Notes under the pieces: generated by a model | What the model was told of the DNA's origin: nothing | Database searches by the model: none | The model's input: the letters and a program-made list of their open reading frames with translations, nothing else | From: an uncultured Eubacteriales bacterium | GTDB lineage: Bacteria; Bacillota; Clostridia; Oscillospirales; Oscillospiraceae | Length of the DNA stretch: 7,334 bases | Assembly: GCA_900321335.1 (NCBI GenBank) | Contig: ONVR01000123.1 | Location: forward strand, 1-7,334 | Direction of reading: 5' to 3' | Position numbers and translations under genes: made by a program | Part shown: piece after piece, positions 1-6,044 of the stretch | Layout of the letters: every line of letters starts with the position of its first letter | Numbering within the stretch: the stretch's first letter is position 1

Positions 1-624
1 ATCCCCGATTTCCGCAGTGTCGACGGCCTGTACAACCAGAAGTATAAATATCCCCCGGAGACGATCATCAGCCATTCCTTCTTTGAGCGGGACCCGGAGG
101 AGTTCTACCGCTTTTACCGGGACAAACTCATCATCAAGGGCGCAAAGCCCAACGCCGCGCACCTGCGCCTGGCGGAGCTGGAGCGGCAGGGAAAGCTCAA
201 AGCCGTCATCACCCAGAACATCGACGGCCTGCACCAGCTGGCCGGGAGCCGGAACGTGCTGGAGCTCCACGGCTCTACCCTGCGCAATTACTGCCTGCGC
301 TGCGGCAGGACCTACGGGGTGGAGGCCATAGAAAACTGCACCGGCGTGCCCAAATGCACCTGCGGCGGCACCATCCGCCCCGACGTGGTGCTCTACGAGG
401 AGGGCCTGGACAGTGAGATCCTGCAAAAGAGCGTCCGGGCCATCGCCGAGGCCGACGTGCTCATCGTGGGCGGCACCTCTCTGGTGGTCTACCCCGCCGC
501 GGGGCTGATCAACTACTACCGGGGGAATAAGCTGGTGCTCATCAACAAGAGCCCCACGGCCTACGACAGCCAGGCAAACCTGCTCATCAGCGAGAAGATC
601 GGAGAGGTGTTCTCCCAGGTCTGA
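1..624 (+). CDS. Sir2-family NAD-dependent protein deacylase (CobB/NpdA type), 5' end outside window
   Basis: Sirtuins remove acetyl or other acyl groups from protein lysines, consuming NAD+ and releasing nicotinamide and O-acyl-ADP-ribose; they act in the cytoplasm. The frame is open from base 1, and 207 residues are visible. It opens on IPDFRS, the end of the NAD-binding GAG...SGIPDFRS motif, so about 30 N-terminal residues are missing. Seen next are QNIDGLHQ (visible residues 72-79), the catalytic His in LELHGS (90), zinc Cys pairs at 98/101 and 119/121, IRPDVVLYEE, GTSLVVYPAAGL (from 158) and INKSPT. The second zinc pair is spaced C-x-C, tighter than the C-x-x-C I recall for Thermotoga Sir2, and an extra Cys lies at 113. 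The gene ends 35 bases before the mtnA-like gene on the same strand and probably shares its transcript. The family is certain; the protein substrates are unknown. Confidence 0.95.
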   Translation: MPDFRSVDGLYNQKYKYPPETIISHSFFERDPEEFYRFYRDKLIIKGAKPNAAHLRLAELERQGKLKAVITQNIDGLHQLAGSRNVLELHGSTLRNYCLRCGRTYGVEAIENCTGVPKCTCGGTIRPDVVLYEEGLDSEILQKSVRAIAEADVLIVGGTSLVVYPAAGLINYYRGNKLVLINKSPTAYDSQANLLISEKIGEVFSQV

Positions 625-659
625 AAGGTTTACATAAAACAAATGAGAGGAAGGATCCC

Positions 660-1733
660 ATGGATGAGATCAGACAGGTAACCCATATTGACAACGTGCG
701 GCTCTCCGACGACGGCAGCAGCGTGGTCATCATTGACCAGACCAAGCTGCCGGGGCTTATGGAGTACATCACCCTGGAAACGCCGGAGCAGGTGTATGAC
801 GCCATTTACCAGCTGAAGATCCGGGGCGCCCCCGCCATCGGCATCTGCGCGGGCTACAGCATTTACGTGCTGGCCAAAAAGATCCGGGCGGCGGACTACG
901 ACGGGTTCTACGCGGAATTTCACCGGCTCAAGGAGTATCTCAACGCCTCCCGCCCCACGGCGGTGAATCTGAGCTGGGCCCTCAACCGGATGGAGGGTGT
1001 GGTCACCGCAAACCGGGAAAAGCCCGTGCCGGAGATCCTGGCGCTGCTGGAGAAGGAGTGCAAGGCCATCCACCAGGAGGACATTCAGATGTGCCGGGCC
1101 ATCTCCGAATACGGCCTGTCCCTGCTCAAGGACGGGGACGGGGTGCTGACCCACTGCAACGCGGGTCCCCTCGCCACCTCTCAGTACGGCACGGGTCAGG
1201 GACCCTTCCTGCTGGGCCGGGAAAAGGGCATGAACTTCCACGTTTTCGCCGATGAGACGCGGCCCCTGCTCCAGGGAGCCCGGCTGACCTCCTTTGAGCT
1301 GCAGAAGGCCGGGGTGGACGTGACGCTGATCTGCGACAATATGGCCAGTATTGTGATGAAAAACGGCTGGGTCCAGGCCTGCATGGTGGGCTGTGACCGG
1401 GTGGCCGCCAACGGGGACGCCGCCAACAAGATCGGCACCAGCGGCGTGGCCATTCTGGCGAAATACTATGGCATCCCCTTCTACGTGCTGGGACCCACCT
1501 CCACCATCGACATGAACTGCGCCACCGGCGCGGATATCAAAATCGAACTCCGGGACCCGGAGGAGATCAAGACCAAGTGGTATGAAAAGCCCATGGCTCC
1601 CGACGAGGTCAAGTGCTACAACCCGTCCTTTGACGTGACGGATCACGAGCTGATCACCGCGATCATCACAGAAAAGGGTATCTGCCGCGCCCCCTACACC
1701 GAGAGCCTGAAGGCGCTGTTTGCGGACAAATAA
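660..1733 (+). CDS. mtnA: S-methyl-5-thioribose-1-phosphate isomerase (MtnA / eIF2B-alpha-like family)
   Basis: This cytoplasmic enzyme converts 5-methylthioribose-1-phosphate to the ribulose-1-phosphate form, a step in salvage of the S-adenosylmethionine by-product 5'-methylthioadenosine; some relatives act on 5-deoxyribose-1-phosphate. The 357-residue length is normal for the family. Visible motifs are RGAPAIG (55-61, sugar-phosphate loop), LTHCNAG with the catalytic Cys166, FADETRPLLQGARLT (196-210), CDNMAS (225-230), GCDRVAANGD with the catalytic Asp246, NKIGT (256-260) and GPTSTID (278-284). The ATG at 660 is preceded by AGAGGAAGG at a suitable distance, and no earlier in-frame start is better. 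The stop lies 19 bases before the phosphorylase gene. The catalytic loop reads CNAGPLATSQYGTGQG where textbook members have CNTGSLATAGYGTALG, so this is a divergent clade. A 5-deoxyribose-1-phosphate isomerase (DrdI-like) is the main alternative. Confidence 0.9.
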   Translation: MDEIRQVTHIDNVRLSDDGSSVVIIDQTKLPGLMEYITLETPEQVYDAIYQLKIRGAPAIGICAGYSIYVLAKKIRAADYDGFYAEFHRLKEYLNASRPTAVNLSWALNRMEGVVTANREKPVPEILALLEKECKAIHQEDIQMCRAISEYGLSLLKDGDGVLTHCNAGPLATSQYGTGQGPFLLGREKGMNFHVFADETRPLLQGARLTSFELQKAGVDVTLICDNMASIVMKNGWVQACMVGCDRVAANGDAANKIGTSGVAILAKYYGIPFYVLGPTSTIDMNCATGADIKIELRDPEEIKTKWYEKPMAPDEVKCYNPSFDVTDHELITAIITEKGICRAPYTESLKALFADK

Positions 1734-1738
1734 CAGAC

Positions 1739-1744
1739 AGGAGG
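1739..1744 (+). promoter_or_regulatory. Ribosome-binding site of the deoD-like gene
   Basis: A perfect AGGAGG lies eight bases before the ATG at 1753. It decides the start: a TTG at 1720 in the same frame would overlap the mtnA end and place this site inside the coding region. Confidence 0.85.
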
Positions 1745-1752
1745 AAACTGGA

Positions 1753-2487
1753 ATGGCAATTATCACGTCACCCTCCGCCTGCATTCAGGCGGATCCCGAG
1801 CAGATCTCCAAGGTGGTGCTCATGCCGGGAGACCCGCTCCGGGCAAAGACCCTGGCGGAGACCTATTTCACCGACACCGTTTGCTTCAACACCGTGCGGA
1901 ACATGTTGGGCTTTACCGGCACGTATAAGGGAAAGCGCGTGTCTGTCATGGGCAGCGGCATGGGGGTGCCCTCCATGACCCTGTACGCCCACGAGCTGTA
2001 CAACTTCTTCGGCGTGGAGACGATCCTGCGCATCGGCTCCGCCGGCGGTCTGGCAGAGCGCACTCACGTGCGGGATCTGGTGCTGGCCATGAGCGCCTGC
2101 ACCAACTCCAACTTTGCCAGCCAGTACGACTTCCCCGCGACGCTGGCGCCCACGGCGGACTTCGGCCTGCTGTACAAGGCTTACAGCCTGTGCGCGGAGA
2201 AAAACATCCCCGTGGACGTGGGCCCCGTGCTCACCACAGACCCCTTCTACAACGCCAATCCCCACGCCAACGAGCGGTTCCGGGATATGGATATGCGCTG
2301 TGTGGAGATGGAGACGGCGGGGTTGTATCTGGAGGCCATGGCCAGCAAAAAGCGGGCCCTGTCCATCCTGACCATCTCCGATCATATCTTCTCCGGAGTG
2401 GAGCTGACCGCCCAGGAGCGGCAGGACAGCTTTACGGACATGATGGAGATCGCCCTGGACACGGCCCTGTACGCCCTTGGGGAATGA
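1753..2487 (+). CDS. deoD: DeoD-type (hexameric) purine nucleoside phosphorylase, possibly acting on 5'-methylthio- or 5'-deoxyadenosine
   Basis: DeoD-type enzymes split purine nucleosides with phosphate into base and (deoxy)ribose-1-phosphate in the cytoplasm. The 244-residue protein carries VVLMPGDPLRAK (21-32), RNMLGFTGTYKG (49-60), GSGMG (67-71), RIGSAGG (93-99), VEMET (184-188) and ISDHI (208-212). Aligned to E. coli PNP from memory, phosphate ligands Arg30, Arg49 and Arg93, ribose-binding Glu187, catalytic Asp210 and Arg223 all match with a constant offset. The exception is the N-terminal His that reaches the 5'-OH of ribose in the neighbouring subunit: its position here is Cys10. With an MtnA homologue directly upstream, the protein may supply a 5-modified ribose-1-phosphate to that enzyme in place of a classical MtnP. 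That specificity is inference; ordinary adenosine/inosine phosphorolysis is equally compatible with the fold. Confidence 0.9.
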   Translation: MAIITSPSACIQADPEQISKVVLMPGDPLRAKTLAETYFTDTVCFNTVRNMLGFTGTYKGKRVSVMGSGMGVPSMTLYAHELYNFFGVETILRIGSAGGLAERTHVRDLVLAMSACTNSNFASQYDFPATLAPTADFGLLYKAYSLCAEKNIPVDVGPVLTTDPFYNANPHANERFRDMDMRCVEMETAGLYLEAMASKKRALSILTISDHIFSGVELTAQERQDSFTDMMEIALDTALYALGE

Positions 2488-2523
2488 GGCCGAAAGCGGC
2501 GCCATCCGATTTACCTTGTGCAA

Positions 2524-2558
2524 AACGACGCGGCATGCGAAAAGCATGCCGCGTCGTT
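2524..2558. terminator. Bidirectional rho-independent terminator between convergent genes
   Basis: A perfect 15-base-pair inverted repeat (arms 2524-2538 and 2544-2558, core ACGACGCGGCATGC) closes on a GAAAA loop. On the plus strand it is followed by TTGTTTGTT. On the minus strand the end of the stem and the following bases read TTTTG. It sits 36 bases after the deoD stop and 10 bases beyond the lipoprotein stop, so it probably ends both convergent transcripts; the plus-strand U-run is the better of the two. Confidence 0.85.
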
Positions 2559-2568
2559 GTTTGTTATC

Positions 2569-3594
2569 TCAGCTCTGGGCGGTCTCCGGTACGCACAGCT
2601 CAAATACCAGATCCGTGCCGGTTTCAGACTGATCCTCGTGCCAGGTAAAGCTCCCGTCCGCGTTGAAGACGATGGTCCCGGTGCCATCCGCATACACCGT
2701 GTCCTCGCTTTTGACCTCGCCGCTCTCGTCATAGACCAGGTTTGCCTTGCTGCTGCCGGAATAGTGGATGGTCATGGTCTCCGTGTCCAGCCGCCCCACG
2801 ATGATCCAACGGGTCAGTTCCCAGGCGCTGCTGCCCCAGTCGATGGTGATCCACGCCTCGTCGTAGCCGAAGCACTCGATCTGCCCGTGGGCCCTGTCAC
2901 ACATGTATTCCCCGACAACGTTCATCACGGGATTCTGCCAGTCGGGATCCTCCTGAAACACCGCGACGAAATCCGCGCTCTCGTCCAGCAGCACGGTGAT
3001 CTGAGGCTCGGTGGAGAAGTCCTCGCCGTTTTTGGTCCATTTCACGAATTCGCTGCCGGCGTCCGGCCAGGCCACAAAGGTGTGGGCGGCAGGCTCGGCC
3101 AGGTTGATCTGGGCCGACTGGAAGGGATATTCCGGATCGATCTCCGGCGCCGTCTCGCCCTCCGCGTATTCAAAGTTGCCCCGTCCCTCCGTGTTGACGG
3201 AGACAAAGATCGTGGCATCCGGCAGATCCATGGGCGTGAAGTGATAGGTCTCGCCGCCTTCTACCGTCAGCAGCAGGCCGTCTTCGCCCTCCTCGGAGAC
3301 GGTGACCACAAAGGGCTCGGCGCTGTCATCCCAGGCGTTCAGATCGCCGTGCAGGGTGTTCCCCTCCTGGGTGACCGCCCAGCCGCTGCTGAAATCCCCG
3401 ATCATGACTCCGACGTACCAGCCGGGCTCGTCAATATCTTCCACCCACGTGACGGTGAGCACGTTTTCCGCCTCGTCCGAGAAGTAGCCCTGACGGGTCC
3501 ATTCCTTGTTCTCAGGCGCCGTGCTCTTTCCACCGCAGGCACACAGCGCAATCAGCAGGCAGAACGCGAGAAGCAGACAGATCGTTCTTTTCAT
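2569..3594 (-). CDS. Putative secreted lipoprotein of unknown function with an InlB B-repeat-like module
   Basis: I do not recognise a function. The 341-residue protein starts with MKRT and a hydrophobic stretch to residue 17, ending in LCAC with Cys20 as probable lipidation site, so it should be exported and anchored to the outer face of the membrane. The mature part is acidic and rich in beta-prone residues and Trp. Three parts can be drawn: an N-terminal module (about 31-123); a middle module (about 128-213) with FVKWTKNGEDFS and ending DFVAVF, resembling InlB B-repeat/bacterial Ig-like repeats; and a C-terminal module (about 225-335) with WITIDWGSSAWELTRW and GTGTIVFNADGSFTW. The ATG at 3594 is chosen because AAAGGAGA precedes it by six bases and the signal peptide follows at once. 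The frame stays open to an ATG at 3756, but that lies inside the promoter. It has its own promoter. Confidence 0.85.
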   Translation of the reverse strand: MKRTICLLLAFCLLIALCACGGKSTAPENKEWTRQGYFSDEAENVLTVTWVEDIDEPGWYVGVMIGDFSSGWAVTQEGNTLHGDLNAWDDSAEPFVVTVSEEGEDGLLLTVEGGETYHFTPMDLPDATIFVSVNTEGRGNFEYAEGETAPEIDPEYPFQSAQINLAEPAAHTFVAWPDAGSEFVKWTKNGEDFSTEPQITVLLDESADFVAVFQEDPDWQNPVMNVVGEYMCDRAHGQIECFGYDEAWITIDWGSSAWELTRWIIVGRLDTETMTIHYSGSSKANLVYDESGEVKSEDTVYADGTGTIVFNADGSFTWHEDQSETGTDLVFELCVPETAQS

Positions 3595-3600
3595 CTTTAT

Positions 3601-3608
3601 TCTCCTTT
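3601..3608 (-). promoter_or_regulatory. Ribosome-binding site of the lipoprotein gene
   Basis: AAAGGAGA on the minus strand, six bases before the ATG at 3594. It fixes the start at the Lys-Arg signal peptide and argues against the in-frame ATG at 3756. Confidence 0.8.
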
Positions 3609-3726
3609 GTATCGGATGGATGGGCAGAAAGCGGCGGTACGGCGACTGTGCCGTCCGGGCCGGTTCCGCCATCCCCCGCGCCGGCATTGTCAGTTCCCGG
3701 GGAAAGACAGCGGCGGCAGGTACTTT

Positions 3727-3756
3727 ATTATAGTCACTGCCGCCGTGGACTGTCAA
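3727..3756 (-). promoter_or_regulatory. Sigma-A/sigma-70-type promoter of the lipoprotein gene
   Basis: On the minus strand, TTGACA (3751-3756) and TATAAT (3727-3732) are both exact consensus hexamers with an 18-base spacer. Transcription should start near 3720, giving a leader of about 120-125 bases before the ATG at 3594. The promoter lies 17 bases beyond the stop of the YdcF-like gene, so the lipoprotein gene can be expressed independently of the genes upstream. No operator or riboswitch is recognisable; the leader has some GC-rich inverted repeats (for example 3639-3643 with 3650-3654). Confidence 0.85.
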
Positions 3757-3773
3757 GCCTCTTTTGCCCGGGC

Positions 3774-4508
3774 TTACAGGCCGAATACAAAGATGTAGGC
3801 GGAGGCAAAGGCCTCCCGGATGAAATAGTTGATCCGCAGGGTCGTCATGGAGGTCCTGGCCGCCACCCCGGTGACGGAATACCCCATGGACGCGGCGTAG
3901 CGCTTTGCCCGGTACAGGTGGTATTCGCTGGACAGGACGGCTACCCGGCCGGTGTCCCGGTTCATGGCCTCCAGAAGATCAAAGCTGTAGCGGATATTTT
4001 GTCTGGTGTTGTCCGCCTGTTCTTCCAGAATGATCCGCTCCGGGGCAATGCCGTGCTCCGTCAGATAGGTATACATGGCCCGGGCCTCGCTGATATCCTC
4101 CCCGTGCCCCTGGGAGCCTGTGACGATGGCCAGGGTGTCCGGGTGAGTCTCCATATAGGCCAGCGTCGCCCGGAGCCGGTCCATCAGGGACATGGAGGGC
4201 GTTGTGCCGTTGACCCCGGCCCCCAGTACGATCAGAAACTCCGTGTCCTCCGGGGCGTCTGTTTTTGCCGCCCGGATCACGGGCACCTCCGCCGCCGCAA
4301 AGGCGGCAAGGCAGACAAGCAGCAGTATGGTCAGAATCACAGTCAACCCTCGCTTTTTTCGCACCAACACGTACAGCAGGATCACCACGCCCAGGGCGAT
4401 CAGCCCGGCGCCGGTATACAGGTGCCCGCTGATAGTTAACATAAAACTTAACCCTGCCAGGATCAGCAGCAGGGCGATGACAACGGGGATAATGGGTTTT
4501 CGCTTCAT
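3774..4508 (-). CDS. YdcF/SanA/ElyC family (DUF218) membrane protein
   Basis: Members of this family are membrane-anchored proteins with a Rossmann-like DUF218 domain; some, such as SanA and ElyC in E. coli, affect envelope integrity or lipid-carrier use, but their chemistry is poorly defined. Here 244 residues hold three predicted membrane segments (about 6-27, 32-50, 55-74) followed by the soluble domain. Family motifs seen are FLIVLGAGVNGTTPS (91-105), TGSQGHGEDISEA (130-142), EEQADNTRQNI (162-172) and SSEYHLYRAKRYA (193-205), ending with the usual INYFIREAFA. The start is supported by AAAGGAGGA seven bases before the ATG. It lies 39 bases after the GNAT gene on the same strand and is probably the last gene of that transcript, although I see no clear terminator after it. 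The domain assignment is firm; the role is not. Confidence 0.9.
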   Translation of the reverse strand: MKRKPIIPVVIALLLILAGLSFMLTISGHLYTGAGLIALGVVILLYVLVRKKRGLTVILTILLLVCLAAFAAAEVPVIRAAKTDAPEDTEFLIVLGAGVNGTTPSMSLMDRLRATLAYMETHPDTLAIVTGSQGHGEDISEARAMYTYLTEHGIAPERIILEEQADNTRQNIRYSFDLLEAMNRDTGRVAVLSSEYHLYRAKRYAASMGYSVTGVAARTSMTTLRINYFIREAFASAYIFVFGL

Positions 4509-4547
4509 GGCGGGTCCTCCTTTATGGTTTTGGATGGAGCCAGCCTA

Positions 4548-5066
4548 TCACACACATGCATCACAACGGCATAATCCCGGCGCTTTTTCATAGGCAAGCC
4601 GGGGTGTGCCGTCGTCGGCCAGAACCGTACCGCACCGGACGAAACCCAGCTTTTGCAGCAGGTTTTGCATGACGGTGTTGTCCGCATGGGTGTCAGCCCG
4701 CAGATGGCCGCACCGGCTGTAGGCCCATTCCAGGCAGAAGGTGCCGGCGCCCCGGCCGTTTTCCGCTGCGGCGATCCGGTGGACGACGCCGTAGGGACCC
4801 TCCGCCAGCCAGGCGGCCTCGAGGACGTCGTAGCCGGGCTCCGGACAGTTGCCCGCATCGAAATAGAAGGCAGCCAGGAGCCTGCCCTGCTCGTGACAGA
4901 TATAGCTCTTGCCGGCGGCGATGTCCGCCGCGATCAGTTCCCGGGGCGGCCAGCGCCGGTCGCCCCACTGGTGGGGATTGCCGTTTGCAGCCATAAAATC
5001 CCGGGCGTGGGCGTAAAGGTCCATCAGTGCGTCCAGGTCCTCTTCCGTGGCTTTTCGGATCTGCAT
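4548..5066 (-). CDS. GNAT family N-acetyltransferase (172 aa)
   Basis: A cytoplasmic acetyl-CoA-dependent acetyltransferase with unknown acceptor. The protein begins MQIRKATEEDLDALMDLY, the usual first strand and helix of the fold. A family-typical NGNPHQW is at 28-34, the acetyl-CoA pyrophosphate loop is in AAAENGRGAG (99-108), LRADTHADN is at 122-130, and LLQKLGFVRCG (136-146) closes the fold. The last dozen residues after LAYEK are Cys-rich (LCRCDACV) and look like an extra tail. The ATG is four bases beyond the stop of the TfoX-like gene, and its AAGGAGAA site lies inside the end of that gene, so translation of the two is probably coupled. The sequence does not tell whether the substrate is a small molecule or a protein. 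Confidence 0.9.
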   Translation of the reverse strand: MQIRKATEEDLDALMDLYAHARDFMAANGNPHQWGDRRWPPRELIAADIAAGKSYICHEQGRLLAAFYFDAGNCPEPGYDVLEAAWLAEGPYGVVHRIAAAENGRGAGTFCLEWAYSRCGHLRADTHADNTVMQNLLQKLGFVRCGTVLADDGTPRLAYEKAPGLCRCDACV

Positions 5067-5069
5067 GGT

Positions 5070-5390
5070 TTACGTTCTCCTTTTTGTTTTCGGTGGGGGA
5101 AGCTCTGCCCAGGCGGCCTCCACGAGGTCCCGCAGGCGGTTTCCGTCTTCCACGTTGTCCGCCAGGAGCATGGGCTTTGCTCCCGCGTAGGGAACTTCCT
5201 CCCGGGCCAGGGGCATCCGCTCCCGAAGAGTTGGGGTGGGCCGGAGCAGAAGACGGTCGTCGTAGACGCCGCCGAAGATCTTTCCCCGGCAATAGAGAAT
5301 GTACTCGCCCATCATCCCCCGGTAAGAAAGCCCGTCCAGACCGGCGAGCTGGTCGAGAATAAACGTCAGGTATCCTTTGCTGGAGGCCAT
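5070..5390 (-). CDS. TfoX N-terminal domain protein
   Basis: A 106-residue protein consisting only of the TfoX_N fold. Visible signature parts are SYRGMMGEYILYCRGK (22-37), FGGVYDDRLLLRPT (39-52), and a C-terminal helix DGNRLRDLVEAAWAEL (82-97) followed by a basic Pro/Lys/Arg tail. In gamma-proteobacteria TfoX (Sxy) is a competence regulator with an additional C-terminal domain; that domain is absent here, and stand-alone TfoX_N proteins in Firmicutes have no established role, so a competence function should not be assumed. The start lies three bases after the GyrI-like stop, and its GGAAGGG site falls within the last codons of that gene, suggesting coupled translation. The length is normal for the single-domain form. 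Confidence 0.85.
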   Translation of the reverse strand: MASSKGYLTFILDQLAGLDGLSYRGMMGEYILYCRGKIFGGVYDDRLLLRPTPTLRERMPLAREEVPYAGAKPMLLADNVEDGNRLRDLVEAAWAELPPPKTKRRT

Positions 5391-5393
5391 AAG

Positions 5394-6026
5394 CTATCCC
5401 TTCCGAATGGGGTGCCGGATCACGGTTTTAAGTTTCTCCGGCGCCGTTTTTCTCGCGTCGTTCAAGTAGATCTCGTGGTGATGCCTTGTGTCGGAAATGT
5501 CAAGGGCGTATCCCTGCTCCGCCAGGAACCGATGCATAAGGCTAACGGTAACCGGTTCATCGTCATAGGGCCCCAGGTGCATGCACTGAACGCACAGACC
5601 CTCCTCCCAGGGCAGAAATTCCACGGCGGTGAGGTCGGTCTTTTTCTTGTCCGAGGCCTCTTCCACGGCCCAGCGGAAGTCCGCCTCCGTTACGAAGTCC
5701 GGCAGCCGGATCAGGGCGATCCATTGGAACGCCTCCTTGTGGGCGTAATCCACGTCCCCGCGGCCCGGCTGCCACCAGAAGCCCTCCAGCGGCGGTACCA
5801 CGAAGTCAAAGAAGCCCCGGATCCGGTGGTCGCCCAGCTTGCTCATCTTGACGGTGTAGGCCACGGCGTAGAGCATGGACACGGCCTGCTTGTAAAAGCT
5901 GTCCGCCGGGTTGGGATCTCCCTGTCCACGGACCGCAGCGAAACGCATAGGCGGCACGGTGACGATGGCGGGCTTGCTCGCCGGCATGTAAAATGCCTTG
6001 TATTCCTTTTTATAGTCAAATGCCAT
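5394..6026 (-). CDS. GyrI-like small-molecule-binding domain protein
   Basis: A 210-residue cytoplasmic protein of the GyrI-like (SHS2-fold) group, which binds small organic molecules and includes hydrolases acting on cyclopropanoid natural products. Seen are KKEYKAFYMPASKP (6-19) and VPPMRFAAVRGQGDPN (24-39) at the start of the first half. FFDFVVPPLEGFWW (72-85), the Trp-rich pocket strand, follows, and the second half carries MHLGPYDDEP (149-158). It ends with RHHHEIYLNDARKTAPEKLK (181-200), the conserved end of this subfamily. The protein has no DNA-binding domain, unlike BmrR- or Rob-type regulators that carry the same fold. Its ATG is preceded by AGGGAG at eight bases (and AAGGAG further up), in the 18-base gap after the upstream GNAT gene. 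A small-molecule sensor/binder or a detoxifying hydrolase are both possible. Confidence 0.9.
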   Translation of the reverse strand: MAFDYKKEYKAFYMPASKPAIVTVPPMRFAAVRGQGDPNPADSFYKQAVSMLYAVAYTVKMSKLGDHRIRGFFDFVVPPLEGFWWQPGRGDVDYAHKEAFQWIALIRLPDFVTEADFRWAVEEASDKKKTDLTAVEFLPWEEGLCVQCMHLGPYDDEPVTVSLMHRFLAEQGYALDISDTRHHHEIYLNDARKTAPEKLKTVIRHPIRKG

Positions 6027-6044
6027 ATGAAACGCTCCCTCTCC

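Noticed and set aside
630..2547. Long minus-strand open frames opposite mtnA (384 codons) and deoD (259 codons)
   Set aside because: They mirror two well-recognised genes, their translations are low-complexity Gly/His/Val-rich, and no domain is visible.
3595..3756. A longer start for the lipoprotein at the ATG at 3756
   Set aside because: That codon lies within the -35 box, the added residues are not secretion-like, and the strong ribosome-binding site and signal peptide sit at 3594.
3745..3790. Possible terminator after the YdcF-like gene (AAGCC...GGCTT on the minus strand)
   Set aside because: The stem is only five base pairs with a long loop and no U-run, and it overlaps the promoter; too weak to call.
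2518..3798. A 426-codon plus-strand frame opposite the lipoprotein gene
   Set aside because: The opposite strand has a signal peptide, lipobox, ribosome-binding site and consensus promoter; this frame also starts inside the terminator hairpin.
5070..5390. A natural-competence function for the TfoX-like protein
   Set aside because: Only the N-terminal domain is present, there are no competence genes in view, and the Sxy/TfoX regulatory role is established for gamma-proteobacteria.
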